From Longicatena caecimuris (GTDB lineage Bacteria; Bacillota_I; Bacilli_A; Erysipelotrichales; Erysipelotrichaceae): a stretch of DNA of 64,000 nt. Below the pieces are notes generated by a model. That model worked only from the letters and a program-made list of their open reading frames with translations, had not been told where the DNA came from and ran no database searches. The DNA is taken from assembly GCF_004341945.1 (NCBI RefSeq), contig NZ_SMBP01000014.1, positions 1 through 64,000 on the forward strand. Reading direction: 5' to 3'. Shown here one piece after another: positions 44,699 to 54,440 of this stretch (positions are counted from its first letter, which is position 1; each line of letters begins with the position of its first letter). A program made the translations under genes and the position numbers.

Positions 44699-45223
44699 TT
44701 ATTGTGACAAATGCAAAATTGAATAAATTTTTCCAATAGTTTTTTTAATAGGTCTATCTTTATAGAAATAGTATTCTACATATTTCCATTTGTCTGGATT
44801 GTATATTAACACTTTACTTGTACAGTCATCTTTCTCCAATGAAAAATTTATAGCTTTCATTTGTTTCATTGGTGTAATTTCATGTTCAATTTCAAGAGCA
44901 AACTTTGACAGATTAAAGTCTTTTCCCAAACAACATGTTATTGGAATACCTATATTTATTTTTTGCCAACCGAATGAACTTAAAATATTATCATAGTAAC
45001 CATCAAAAATGAATTTGTTCATGCCATCATTATTCTGCCATACATATAGTGGAGAATACTCATTACAACTCTTTGAAGAATCTCTTTTTTCAGATATGAG
45101 ATATGCTTTAAATATTAAATCTTGAAAGCCATCCGTTCTATGTCCATTATCAGCTACTCGCTGTCTAATCACGTTCATGTCGTAGTTATCTGGTAGTGAA
45201 ATCTTATATTGCATAGCAATCAT
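44699..45223 (-). CDS. DUF4865-family protein
   Basis: A 174-residue cytoplasmic protein. The opening MIAMQYKISLPDNYDMNVIR and the pattern AYLISEKRD... YSPLYVWQNNDGMNKFIFDG fit DUF4865, a family often divergent from a LysR regulator, as here. No function is known. GGAGG lies 8 bases before the first ATG. Confidence 0.78.
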   Translation of the reverse strand: MIAMQYKISLPDNYDMNVIRQRVADNGHRTDGFQDLIFKAYLISEKRDSSKSCNEYSPLYVWQNNDGMNKFIFDGYYDNILSSFGWQKINIGIPITCCLGKDFNLSKFALEIEHEITPMKQMKAINFSLEKDDCTSKVLIYNPDKWKYVEYYFYKDRPIKKTIGKIYSILHLSQ

Positions 45224-45345
45224 TATTTTTTCCTCCTATCTATCCTGCTTCAAATTTCAATTTAATTATACATATTAGTTCGTTATGTGTATAATAGTTG
45301 TAAATGATGATAGATATCATTTTAAATAATACTGGAGGTGCTATT

Positions 45346-46185
45346 ATGGAAAGTCTGGAACTTAGAATATTTAGGGAAGTTGCTTATACAAAATCAATAT
45401 CGAAAACTGCGGAAAATATGGGGTATGTTCAATCTAATATAACTGCACATATCAAAAAACTGGAAGGTGAATTAAACACGACACTATTCATTCGCCATAG
45501 CAAGGGCGTAACCCTCACAAAAGATGGAGAAAAATTACTGTATCAAGCAGAAAAGATAATCTCTTTACTCGATAAGACCTTACAATCTTTTCAGAACAAT
45601 CCTAAAACTTTAAAAATTGGCACAACGCAGACAATAGCTGGTTATTTATTGCCCAAATGTATCATTGAATATCAAAAACAGTTTCCAAATGTGTCATTGT
45701 CAGTTTCCACACTAAATCAAGACGACTTAGACCAGAGCCTATCTAATGGACTATTAGATTGTATAATCACTAACAGTACCTACAATATTACACAAGGTAA
45801 GCAGGTTTTGGAATTTCAAGAAAATTTAATGCTGGCAACTCCATGCTCCTGCAATTCCATAAATGATATCTTTGCATATCCAATTATCATAAATAATATC
45901 AAGTCCTGCCCCTACAGAGAAGCCCTTTTGGATTGGTGGAACTTACACCAATCCAAATCACCAATGATAATTGAATTAGATACTGTAGAAGCAATTCTTA
46001 ATACCGTTGCTATGGGCGGTGGAATATCATTATTACCAAAATATATTTTAGCAGATAAACAAAATATCAATAGCTTCTATATTGAAGATTTGCAATATAC
46101 ATCAATTCATATGTGGATTGCTATGAATAAGCTTCCATCAGAATATTTTGCTTTAAAGGACATTCTAAAAAACAATTTAAAATAG
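45346..46185 (+). CDS. LysR-family transcriptional regulator
   Basis: About 279 residues. The N-terminal winged helix is ESLELRIFREVAYTKSISKT followed by NMGYVQSNITAHIKKLE, and the C-terminal part is a periplasmic-binding-protein-like effector domain (LKIGTTQTIAGYLLPK). ATG at 45346 has CTGGAGG upstream. It is divergent from the DUF4865 gene and is its likely regulator. Confidence 0.92.
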   Translation: MESLELRIFREVAYTKSISKTAENMGYVQSNITAHIKKLEGELNTTLFIRHSKGVTLTKDGEKLLYQAEKIISLLDKTLQSFQNNPKTLKIGTTQTIAGYLLPKCIIEYQKQFPNVSLSVSTLNQDDLDQSLSNGLLDCIITNSTYNITQGKQVLEFQENLMLATPCSCNSINDIFAYPIIINNIKSCPYREALLDWWNLHQSKSPMIIELDTVEAILNTVAMGGGISLLPKYILADKQNINSFYIEDLQYTSIHMWIAMNKLPSEYFALKDILKNNLK

Positions 46186-46194
46186 GTAACAACT

Positions 46195-46228
46195 AAGGCA
46201 GATAACCACGGCATGGTGTACCTGCCTT
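46195..46228 (+). terminator. Terminator of the lysR gene
   Basis: AAGGCAG / CTGCCTT stem with a T-run on the plus strand, immediately before the 3' end of tcpC. Confidence 0.75.
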
Positions 46229-46236
46229 TTACTATG

Positions 46237-47139
46237 TTATCCTACAATCTTCCAGTTATTATCTTTATGTAGCACAAGCTCATACTGCGATACCTGCGTT
46301 GCCTTTGTCTGATTATCAAGGAATTTCACAGCAACCTTGACTTTCACATTATCCCCGTCCTTTGTAAAGACTGGGTTTACCAATTCTGAATAAAGGTAGT
46401 CCCTGCCGATAGGTTCAAGCATATTCCCCGTTACATAGTAGGCAAGTTCCTTTTCTGTGGCTGTCGGGTACAGCTTAAAAAATGTTTCCAGAAAAGCGGT
46501 AGCGTCATTCACAGTATCAGCGTCCACACTTGCGTCTGCTTCTTGTGCCTTTGGCTCATAGTCTGATGTTTTTACATCTGGTGCAAGAGTAGGGTTCTGC
46601 ACGATTACCATATCCCCGTCAGCGTCTACATGGACTTTGACCGTATAAGTTGCTTTGACATTTGTTGTCTGTTCGCCCTCTTTTATCTGCTGATCTACTT
46701 CGTAGGTAGCGATAAATTCGTCCGTTCCAGACTGTGCAACGCCCCAGATTAATACATCAAGGGCGGCAGAGCTGGTCGGAATATCTGTTCTTATGGTATC
46801 AACATTTAGTGCCTGCAATTCCTTTGTCAGATACCCATTGATAGAAGCAGTACGTGCTTCGATTGCTTCCTTGCTGTTGTTCCAAGTATAATAAGACTTT
46901 GCAAAATTCTTTACAAAATTTTCTATCCCGTTGGTATCATCAATGCGTAGCTGTATGGTTTCTTTCTCATGTACCGTGTGCATATCAATCGCTGTAAAAT
47001 TCTTATACACTCCAAAGCTCACACTTGCGATAAGCACGACCCAAAGGGCGATTACTGTTTTCTTATGTATACCTACTTTCATAGTACGCACTCTTTTTTC
47101 TTTCACGGGTTTTGTCTGTTTCTCTTTCTTCTTAAACAT
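46237..47139 (-). CDS. tcpC: Conjugation protein TcpC (Tn916 Orf13)
   Basis: About 300 residues. A short basic cytoplasmic N-terminus (MFKKKEKQTKPVKEKR) and one transmembrane helix (TVIALWVVLIASVSFGVY, about 30-47) are followed by two NTF2-like extracellular domains. TcpC/ConG-type proteins are VirB8-like parts of Gram-positive transfer machines. ATG at 47139 has GTGAGG upstream. A truncated copy is at 43830-44561, and a third fragment of the tail is in the scar at 38168. Confidence 0.93.
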   Translation of the reverse strand: MFKKKEKQTKPVKEKRVRTMKVGIHKKTVIALWVVLIASVSFGVYKNFTAIDMHTVHEKETIQLRIDDTNGIENFVKNFAKSYYTWNNSKEAIEARTASINGYLTKELQALNVDTIRTDIPTSSAALDVLIWGVAQSGTDEFIATYEVDQQIKEGEQTTNVKATYTVKVHVDADGDMVIVQNPTLAPDVKTSDYEPKAQEADASVDADTVNDATAFLETFFKLYPTATEKELAYYVTGNMLEPIGRDYLYSELVNPVFTKDGDNVKVKVAVKFLDNQTKATQVSQYELVLHKDNNWKIVG

Positions 47140-47159
47140 AAATTGTAAGTCCTCACTTT

Positions 47160-48167
47160 CTATTGTTTTATTCTGCCTGCACCGATTAAGTGTGCCTGCC
47201 AATAACTGCTGGTTAAGTCAGCATATCCGATAGGGTCGCCAGCATGATACATCTGATTGTTTCCTACATAGATACCGACGTGTGTTACATAACTTCCTGC
47301 ATTGTAAGTGGAATGGAAAAATACCAAATCGCCAGCCTTTGCCTGCGAGAGTGGGATATGCTGTGTTGCGTCATATTGTGTTTGTGCGGTTCTCGGTAAC
47401 GAGATACCAGCCTTACCAAAGCACCATTGCGTCAGTCCACTACAATCAAAGGAAGTATTAGGGTTACTTCCACCATATACATACTTCCAGCCTTGATATT
47501 TTAGGGCTTCATTCATAATCGCCTGCACCGTTGCGTCGTCAAAGTGTGCGACAGTCAAGTATTGATTGACAAGCTCCACATAAAACATATTTCCATAGGA
47601 ATATCGCCAGCCCCCGTTTTTCGCAACGGCTATCGGGTTGGTATAAGTTACTTTAGTACCGCCTGATTTTTCTCTGGCGAAATTCTCGGCAAGGGTAAAG
47701 GTATGTTTCTTTCCTTTTACTGCCACATATCCCACATAACCACCGCCGTAGTTATAGGACTGTATCGCTACATTCAAATCTTTTATCCCTTGTACTTCAC
47801 ATGAAGAAAGCAGGGACGCAAAATATTTACACCCCTGCTTAATGGAACTTTCTGTATCTAATGAGTTGGGCGGTAGTCCCAGACTTTCCGAACTCTGCAT
47901 AACGTCCTCGGCTGTACCGCCACTTTCTACTTGAATGATTGCAAGCAACACATTCACATACTCGGAAATACCGTTTTCCTTTGCGTATTTGTCCACCGTT
48001 AGCTGATGTTTCAAGACTTCTGCGGATAGGTTCATACCACCAATAGAAGATGAATAATTCCCATCACCGTCGTCGTCCTCTGCACTAATCAGCACCCCAA
48101 AGAATAAGACGATTGAAAAGAAGATAGGAAACAGACAGCCAATGATAGCCATGTGTTTCAATCTCAT
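47160..48167 (-). CDS. Conjugal cell-wall hydrolase (Tn916 Orf14; lysozyme-like plus NlpC/P60)
   Basis: A 335-residue two-domain peptidoglycan hydrolase. An N-terminal signal/anchor (IIGCLFPIFFSIVLFFG) precedes a lysozyme-like transglycosylase domain with glutamate in LLAIIQVESGG (about 85). The C-terminal NlpC/P60 domain has cysteine in FDCSGLTQWCF and histidine in VTHVGIYVG. It opens the wall for the transfer channel. It overlaps orf15 by 4 bases. Confidence 0.95.
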   Translation of the reverse strand: MRLKHMAIIGCLFPIFFSIVLFFGVLISAEDDDGDGNYSSSIGGMNLSAEVLKHQLTVDKYAKENGISEYVNVLLAIIQVESGGTAEDVMQSSESLGLPPNSLDTESSIKQGCKYFASLLSSCEVQGIKDLNVAIQSYNYGGGYVGYVAVKGKKHTFTLAENFAREKSGGTKVTYTNPIAVAKNGGWRYSYGNMFYVELVNQYLTVAHFDDATVQAIMNEALKYQGWKYVYGGSNPNTSFDCSGLTQWCFGKAGISLPRTAQTQYDATQHIPLSQAKAGDLVFFHSTYNAGSYVTHVGIYVGNNQMYHAGDPIGYADLTSSYWQAHLIGAGRIKQ

Positions 48168-50287
48168 TTTTTCTTCTGTCCTTTCTTCGTAACAAGTTTA
48201 CGGTTTTTCTCTGTGGTCTGCTGGTTCTTTTGAACCGTCGTCTTCTGTGTCTTTGTGATACGTTCCGTATGTAAATTCTGGCGGTTTACCTTTGTGGTAG
48301 GTTCAACGGATTTCCCAGAAGCTAACGGACGCTCTTTTACAGCTTTCACATCATCACTTTTCACGGAAGTAGCAGGGCGTTTGACTTCCTGCGGTTTCTC
48401 AACATTCTGTTTCTTAACTTCTGAAGAAGTAGCAGTAACGGGTCTTTCATGTGGACGGGTAGCTCCCATTGTCGCCGATCCGTCCGTTTTTCTTCCAGAC
48501 CTTGCTTCTTGAGCTTTCTGCAATTCCATACGCTTATCAGCGATATTCTGTCTATGCTGTTGCTGTTTTTCCAATCGTCCAGCTTGTCGTTCTGTCTGTT
48601 CCTGCACCACGCCACGCTTAAAATCAGATACGCTTGACTTCGCTTTTTCCTTTGCAGAATGAACCGCATAAGCAGTCTGTGTCGGTACGTCCTTGATATT
48701 TTCACGGACAGCATTTGCCTTATCTTTGATTTTATTTTTCGTATCTAAGACAGCACCAACGGCAGAACCAGCTTTCTTTCCCATGCTGGAAGTTGTATTA
48801 CTGCGAGATTGTGTATGTGATTTCTGTTTACTACCCGATACGGCGTTACCAGCTACCGCACCAGCGATACCCCCAGCCGTAACCGCACCAGCGACACGAC
48901 GCTCAAATCTTCTGGCTCTATGTCGCATATATAGATACGGTCTGCGGAATATCCTGCGTCCCATGCTTTGACTGTCGCCAGCATTTAAACTAAACATACT
49001 CATTAAGTCGCCCAGCTTCATGTAGATACCAGCGAAACACACTATCTGCAAGAACGCCACCATAAAGAACGGGTAGTCCGTTGAGATGTTATAAAACATA
49101 CTTGAAATACTAAATGCCACCGTTACAATGAGCGTAATTCCTGCCCTTGTCATAATGGTATTGAACACTCGGACGATTGCCTGCTTCGCCATGCTTTCAT
49201 AGCTCGGTATCATAGAGAGCAGGAAGCTGATAGGCAGGAACATGGCAAAGATGATAAAGAGTATCTGCGAAAATATCATCATGCCCGTAAGCAAGAATAC
49301 AAATATCGTAATACCAAGATTGAAGAACAGCAGGAAGAACACCATACCTAAACGGTTCACGACCTGCGGTATTGTCAGATTGTTGTTGTCGTTATCCTCA
49401 ATCTCTGCCTTTACTACATCTTCCCTTGTTTCGCCGTCCTCATCATCTGGACTTGCCGATACCAGAGCTTCCACACGGTCAGCCCCGATTTCTTCTACAT
49501 TTGAATTACCGAATTGCAGGAGTAGCCACGGCTGTTTTACTTGAATAGAGAATAGGCTGTCCCTTATCAAGTCCACGCTGTCCTTGCCTTGACTATCGCT
49601 GTCGGGAAGCATGATTTTTGTTCCCAAGTCCAAAGAAGCGGTACTAATATCTGATGAAAAGTCATTCACTTTCTTGATATAGTCGGGAGCATAAGCGATA
49701 AAGGAAGCCGACAAGATGAACACCACAATAAAATTGATAACGGCGTGTAATGCCTTGCTGGTTTCTCTTTTTATCAGTCCCACATAAGCTACATACATAC
49801 CAACAATTAGAATTATCATCAATAAGAAACCTACATAAAATCCCGAAGTGGAAAAGCCGTTCTGGGTAACGCCAGCTAATGTCTGTATGCTTTTTCCGAT
49901 ACTGTCTGCCATATCATTGATGAAGTTTAGCTTGTATGCTTCCTGCACTACATAGCCCGTTGCATTGGAAAGGTATAAGCTGATAGTCCAGACAAAGTTA
50001 GTAATACAGTAAAGCCCGTATTGCACCGATTTTCCGATACCGTCCAGCCAATTCCACGGAAGCCACGACCAGCTATTATCTACATAGAAGTCTAGCTGAT
50101 AGTTTGACAGCGGATATTTTGAGTAAAGGTTTTCTGCATTTATTGTGTCGTCCACAAGTCCCGTCGCATGAGCTACCGTCCCCAAGAGTGAAAGCAGGAT
50201 AAGGGTAAGTCCCATGACGAACAGAGCTATTTTGAGAAAGTGAAATATCTTTTTTCTTGTGAACGCACCTTTTATCCTTTCTTTCAT
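48164..50287 (-). CDS. Conjugal membrane protein (Tn916 Orf15, VirB6/TcpH-like)
   Basis: A 707-residue polytopic membrane protein. The N-terminal half has several transmembrane helices, and the C-terminal third is basic and low in complexity (AVHSAKEKAKSSVSDF, repeated Lys/Gln/Arg) and cytoplasmic. It is the channel component of the transfer apparatus. It starts where orf16 ends and overlaps orf14 by 4 bases. Confidence 0.93.
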   Translation of the reverse strand: MKERIKGAFTRKKIFHFLKIALFVMGLTLILLSLLGTVAHATGLVDDTINAENLYSKYPLSNYQLDFYVDNSWSWLPWNWLDGIGKSVQYGLYCITNFVWTISLYLSNATGYVVQEAYKLNFINDMADSIGKSIQTLAGVTQNGFSTSGFYVGFLLMIILIVGMYVAYVGLIKRETSKALHAVINFIVVFILSASFIAYAPDYIKKVNDFSSDISTASLDLGTKIMLPDSDSQGKDSVDLIRDSLFSIQVKQPWLLLQFGNSNVEEIGADRVEALVSASPDDEDGETREDVVKAEIEDNDNNNLTIPQVVNRLGMVFFLLFFNLGITIFVFLLTGMMIFSQILFIIFAMFLPISFLLSMIPSYESMAKQAIVRVFNTIMTRAGITLIVTVAFSISSMFYNISTDYPFFMVAFLQIVCFAGIYMKLGDLMSMFSLNAGDSQSMGRRIFRRPYLYMRHRARRFERRVAGAVTAGGIAGAVAGNAVSGSKQKSHTQSRSNTTSSMGKKAGSAVGAVLDTKNKIKDKANAVRENIKDVPTQTAYAVHSAKEKAKSSVSDFKRGVVQEQTERQAGRLEKQQQHRQNIADKRMELQKAQEARSGRKTDGSATMGATRPHERPVTATSSEVKKQNVEKPQEVKRPATSVKSDDVKAVKERPLASGKSVEPTTKVNRQNLHTERITKTQKTTVQKNQQTTEKNRKLVTKKGQKKK

Positions 50288-52737
50288 TACTCCACCTCAT
50301 TTCTGCTGATTGGCGGTCTGGTATCAAAGGCGGTCAGTAATTCTTCAAAGACGGGGTGTACTTGAATGACACCAACACTCCCACGCAAATCTTGAAATAG
50401 GCATTGTCCGTTTTCTAAATCACGAAGTCGCTTCTGGTTGTTCTCGTCCTCTTTATCCAGTCCGAAAAATTCCAATGTCTGCTTAATTTCTTCAATAGCG
50501 GTACTGCGAAATGCGAATTTTAAACCGATATTGTTTTTCAGACTTTCCTTTGATACGTCCGTTGCACTCTGGGTAACAAAGTAAACGCCTGCGTTCATAG
50601 CACGACCAGCACGCACCAGCTTATTAGAGAGCGTTTCGCCTTGTGCTACATTGAGGAACGCCCATGCTTCATCTAAATCCACAATCTTAAAAATGCTTCT
50701 GTCCGAGTGGATAAATTCTAAGGCAAAGGTAGAAATAACAATCAGCATTGATACAGATAACAATTCAATCGTTGTGTATTCCTCAAAGGTCGTGTCCTTG
50801 TCGGGTAATACCAAATCCGCTACTTGAATGATGTTGAGCTGGTTTTCCAGACTGATAGCATTTTCCACCGTACCGTCAGAGAACAGAAGATGTGCAAAAT
50901 CGTAATCTGTGAAGCTGTCGATATGGTCGGCAATGTTACGGGCGATTGGTGTATCTTCTTTTCTCAATTCCTTAATAACGTGCAATAGCCCTCTCTGGTC
51001 GCTCTGAACGACGGAGCGAACCGCTTTACGAAGTACGGGAAATTTTTCACCGTCCCTTGACGAAATACCCGTAAGGAATGTGAGTATGTCGATTGCCAGA
51101 CTTTCAGCGTCCTTGACATCACGCATAATCACAAACGGGTCAAGAAGTCCTGCATTTTCCTTTTCACTGGTAAGGTTTACGATATTGATTTCATGTGCAA
51201 TTTCTGGCAGGGTATTCTTCCAATTTCCACGCTCGCTCTTAGGGTCTAAGATGACTGCTTGACCGCCAAAGAGAACAGAATAGTACACAAGTAAGTTGTT
51301 ACAGAATGACTTGCCACCGCCAAGACTTCCAACAAAGGCAGAAGCTAAAGCATTGGTAACAGTCCCTTTAATTCCTTGACTTGCAATCGACGGCTGTAAG
51401 TACACGTTTCTTCCCGTATCAACGGAATAGCCGATATAGATACCCGTGTTTTCGCCTAACTGCTGTGTCGCTCCAAATCCAAGACTAGCCAAGAAGTCGG
51501 ACTTTACATACTGCACATAGTCATTGATGTATCGCTTGCTGGCAGGGAGAAATTCAGAGTGAAGTCCAAGCATATCGCCAGCAGGACGCACTAGTTTTAC
51601 GTTCAAATCGTCGTAGAAGTCCTTGACTTCATCACAACGGCGTTTCAGCTCGTCCAAGTCGGGAGCAGATACACGGATAACATAAGAGAGCTTGTACATA
51701 CTTTCTTTACTTTGGTCTAAATCTGTTTCCAGCTCATCCACGCTGTCTAATGCGTCCACCACATTGGAGCTTGTTTCACTTCCAGACTGAAAAGCGTGAT
51801 TGTCTAAATCTTTCAGCTCCTTTTTCTTGTTACGGACAACGGAAAGTGCCTTGCGGTTTTCTACAATTTCTACATTCATGGACGTATCGACGGGAAAGAT
51901 AAACTGCTGTTGCTGGAAATAGAAGATTTCACTTGACGGAAAATCCAGCTCACCGACAATCGCATTGACGGTAAAATACGATACATAACTTTCGCTGTCC
52001 TCATGTTCCAGACGTAAGTATCGCTGGCTTTCTTCAATCAGACAACGGGTAGGTCGGATAAGGTCGTAATACTTGATAAGGGTTTCCTTTTTCAATTTCT
52101 TCTTTGGTAAGGAATACTCATAATCTTCATAAGCCACGCCGTCCCTGCCGTAAAGGTGTTCCATGAGATACCCGAAGTCGTTTTTATCCAAGCGTCGAAC
52201 CTTGAAACGCCTAGAGATTTTATTCTCTAACAGCTTTTCCATTTTCATATAGCGGTTGATTTCATCATTTGTCATGGAAACAAAGTCATTCATCAGCGTG
52301 TGATTGACTTCATTTAGAAACTCTTTGACCGTCATAAACAGCGATTTCTTCATGTTCTTTAAATTGACTTCCTGCTCCGTAACCATGAGCTTAAAGCCCA
52401 AGAAGAAACGATAGTCCACTTGATTATCGCCAATCATAGATACAAGGGCTTCTGTCTGTTCATCAATCTTTTGTATCGCCACATCACGAAGCCTGCCAGA
52501 CACCAGCTTTTTGGACTGTTCTTGAATACTCCTTACGGAGCTTTCCGTCGCAATCTGTAACGCATGGATTTTACCCTCACGGGACTGTGCGATTAACTGT
52601 CGGAAGCTGTCATGCACGATATATTTTTGTTCTGCCGACAAGAAGCTGTAATTGTAGGGTATCAGCTCATAGTAAGCGAAAACTTCATTGTCCTTGTTCC
52701 AGACAAGGTTATTGTCGATATATTTAATTGGGAACAT
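50287..52737 (-). CDS. tcpF: VirB4-like conjugation ATPase (Tn916 Orf16)
   Basis: An 816-residue cytoplasmic ATPase of the VirB4/ConE/TcpF group. Walker A is SLGGGKSFCNNLLVYYS (about 478), and Walker B lies near FKIVDLDEAWAFLNVAQ. It powers the type IV-like secretion channel. It overlaps orf17 by 14 bases. It is full length, so the transfer motor appears intact. Confidence 0.95.
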   Translation of the reverse strand: MFPIKYIDNNLVWNKDNEVFAYYELIPYNYSFLSAEQKYIVHDSFRQLIAQSREGKIHALQIATESSVRSIQEQSKKLVSGRLRDVAIQKIDEQTEALVSMIGDNQVDYRFFLGFKLMVTEQEVNLKNMKKSLFMTVKEFLNEVNHTLMNDFVSMTNDEINRYMKMEKLLENKISRRFKVRRLDKNDFGYLMEHLYGRDGVAYEDYEYSLPKKKLKKETLIKYYDLIRPTRCLIEESQRYLRLEHEDSESYVSYFTVNAIVGELDFPSSEIFYFQQQQFIFPVDTSMNVEIVENRKALSVVRNKKKELKDLDNHAFQSGSETSSNVVDALDSVDELETDLDQSKESMYKLSYVIRVSAPDLDELKRRCDEVKDFYDDLNVKLVRPAGDMLGLHSEFLPASKRYINDYVQYVKSDFLASLGFGATQQLGENTGIYIGYSVDTGRNVYLQPSIASQGIKGTVTNALASAFVGSLGGGKSFCNNLLVYYSVLFGGQAVILDPKSERGNWKNTLPEIAHEINIVNLTSEKENAGLLDPFVIMRDVKDAESLAIDILTFLTGISSRDGEKFPVLRKAVRSVVQSDQRGLLHVIKELRKEDTPIARNIADHIDSFTDYDFAHLLFSDGTVENAISLENQLNIIQVADLVLPDKDTTFEEYTTIELLSVSMLIVISTFALEFIHSDRSIFKIVDLDEAWAFLNVAQGETLSNKLVRAGRAMNAGVYFVTQSATDVSKESLKNNIGLKFAFRSTAIEEIKQTLEFFGLDKEDENNQKRLRDLENGQCLFQDLRGSVGVIQVHPVFEELLTAFDTRPPISRNEVE

Positions 52738-53113
52738 AATTCACACTCCTAACTGCCGTGATTGTTTCATTGAATTTCTGCTCATGCAGTTTCACGGCTT
52801 TTCCTGCATAAGTGATTTTAGGTCGGACGGCATAAGTCATCGCGGACTTTAGGAAGCTGTAAGGCTTCTTGCCGTCAAAGGTTTTCTGGCTCATAAACCA
52901 TGTGAAAGCAACGGGAATACCGAAGTATTTTAAAAATGCTCCCTCAATCATGGAAAGCGGTGGCAGGTCGCCAAGCAGAATGATGATAAATTCTGTCATG
53001 ACAAACCATGTAATCTGGGTAAAAGTAACGGGAAAGGGCAGGCTAAAGTCATTGATTGCATATAAGACTTTTTCCACGTTCCAGATACCCGTATAGCTTT
53101 TTATTTTCTTCAT
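52724..53113 (-). CDS. tcpE: Conjugation protein TcpE (Tn916 Orf17)
   Basis: A 129-residue membrane protein. The start KSYTGIWNVEKVLYAINDF and two membrane segments (ITWFVMTEFIIILLGDLPPL and YFGIPVAFTWFM) match TcpE/ConD. It is essential in related transfer systems. Confidence 0.92.
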   Translation of the reverse strand: MKKIKSYTGIWNVEKVLYAINDFSLPFPVTFTQITWFVMTEFIIILLGDLPPLSMIEGAFLKYFGIPVAFTWFMSQKTFDGKKPYSFLKSAMTYAVRPKITYAGKAVKLHEQKFNETITAVRSVNYVPN

Positions 53114-53142
53114 ACGTTCAGAAAAACTCCTTTCTTTGAATT

Positions 53143-53174
53143 GGAAAAGGACAGCCGTGTTTCAGACTGTCCTT
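53143..53174 (-). terminator. Hairpin between ardA and orf17
   Basis: AAGGACAG / CTGTCCTT with a 12-base loop followed by a short TT run on the minus strand. It is a weak terminator or processing site ahead of orf17-orf13. Confidence 0.55.
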
Positions 53175-53226
53175 AAATGTAAATGAGCTGTCAGAAGCAA
53201 CAATGCTCGTTGCTGATCTTCCAGCT

Positions 53227-53730
53227 CTAATATGGTATTTCACACATACCGCTACTTGTTTCAATAAATGTTCCCTCAATGGATAAATCACGTCCGTAGG
53301 CTTCATAGTCAATATAATTTTGTAACTGCGGTGGAATTTCCCCCAACATCTGCAATTCATCAATATAGTAGCAAGCTACGTCCGTCATGGTTTCACAATC
53401 GGGATAATGATAAATTTCGTCGATATGTTCTGCTAATTCTTCCAGACTTCCATAATGAGAGATAAACTCGTCCAGACAATCTACGATATAGTCGGGAAAA
53501 TCCTCTATCATGTCATAGATGTTGTTAAGTTCCTCAATGGAAATGTATTCTGATACTTCCATAGGGAAGTTGTCGGTATCATGGACGGCGTATTCTTCAT
53601 ACTCGGCATTTAAGCCGATACGCTCTGCGATTTCTTCCTCATTCAAGGGGAAACGAAACCAATCGCCTACCAGATAACCCTCATTGTATTTTCCAAGATT
53701 AGCGATATACACCGCCATATCTTCAATCAT
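53227..53730 (-). CDS. ardA: Antirestriction protein ArdA, copy 1
   Basis: A 167-residue acidic DNA-mimic protein. AVYIANLGKYNEGYLVGDWF and FPLNEEEIAERIGLNAEYEE match ArdA (Tn916 Orf18). The many Asp and Glu residues imitate DNA to block type I restriction enzymes in the recipient. It is the downstream member of a tandem pair, 17 bases after the other ardA. Confidence 0.93.
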   Translation of the reverse strand: MIEDMAVYIANLGKYNEGYLVGDWFRFPLNEEEIAERIGLNAEYEEYAVHDTDNFPMEVSEYISIEELNNIYDMIEDFPDYIVDCLDEFISHYGSLEELAEHIDEIYHYPDCETMTDVACYYIDELQMLGEIPPQLQNYIDYEAYGRDLSIEGTFIETSSGMCEIPY

Positions 53731-53747
53731 AAAACACCACCTCGCTT

Positions 53748-54245
53748 TTACGGTATTTCATAAATACCGTGTTCCGTTTCCAGAAAGCGTCCGTTATCGT
53801 CAAGATACTGTCCGTAGGCTTCAAAATCAAAGTAACGGGTAGTGCGTTCTTCAACGGAAGCAAAGGCAGGGTCATTATCCAGCAAATGACGGGCAACGTC
53901 GGTCATGTTCTTACACCATGAATAATGAATAATATCGTTTCTATGCTGGTGCAATTCGTCCAGATTAGTAAAATAACACATCAGCTCGTCGTAATCTTCC
54001 TTTAAATCCGCTGGCAGACTTTCATAAGTGCGGTACATATCATTCAATCGTTCAATGGTCGTATCTTCGCCCACATCATCAGCAAAGGGCAGTTCTTTTT
54101 CCAGAATACGATAGTCCTCGCTTTCTGCGTCCACGCCTAATCGTTCCTGCAATTCTTCTTCATCAATCGGCAAGAGAAACCAAGCAGAACGGATTTCATC
54201 ATTTATCGGTTGTTTCGTTTCCAGCAATACTCGTAATTCCTGCAT
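53748..54245 (-). CDS. ardA: Antirestriction protein ArdA, copy 2
   Basis: A 165-residue ArdA relative. WFLLPIDEEELQERLGVDAE and MQELRVLLETKQPINDEIRS are recognisable, and it is again very acidic. It is well diverged from copy 1, so the pair may target different restriction systems. It starts the ardA-orf13 block after a non-backbone insertion upstream. Confidence 0.88.
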   Translation of the reverse strand: MQELRVLLETKQPINDEIRSAWFLLPIDEEELQERLGVDAESEDYRILEKELPFADDVGEDTTIERLNDMYRTYESLPADLKEDYDELMCYFTNLDELHQHRNDIIHYSWCKNMTDVARHLLDNDPAFASVEERTTRYFDFEAYGQYLDDNGRFLETEHGIYEIP

Positions 54246-54329
54246 AGGTTATCACGTCCTTTCATTTTTTATTTGCATATCCTAAAAAAAATCTTTCAAT
54301 CTATCATTCCAATCTTAAACTTAGATATG

Positions 54330-54362
54330 AAAAAAGCGATAACCTTTTTCAGATTACCGCTT
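54330..54362 (-). terminator. Terminator ahead of the ardA pair
   Basis: AAGCGGTAATC / GGTTATCGCTT stem with a 7-base loop and TTTTTT on the minus strand. It lies at the downstream edge of the single-gene insert 54441-54926. Confidence 0.85.
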
Positions 54363-54440
54363 GTATGTGGGTATGAAGTTGTAAAATTGAAAATTGACAG
54401 TCTAACAAACCGGAATTTATCGAACTTAACTATTCTGTCG

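Noticed and set aside
53118-53363. Open frame overlapping the 3' part of ardA copy 1
   Set aside because: It is a shadow frame of ardA, includes the intercistronic hairpin and has no family features.
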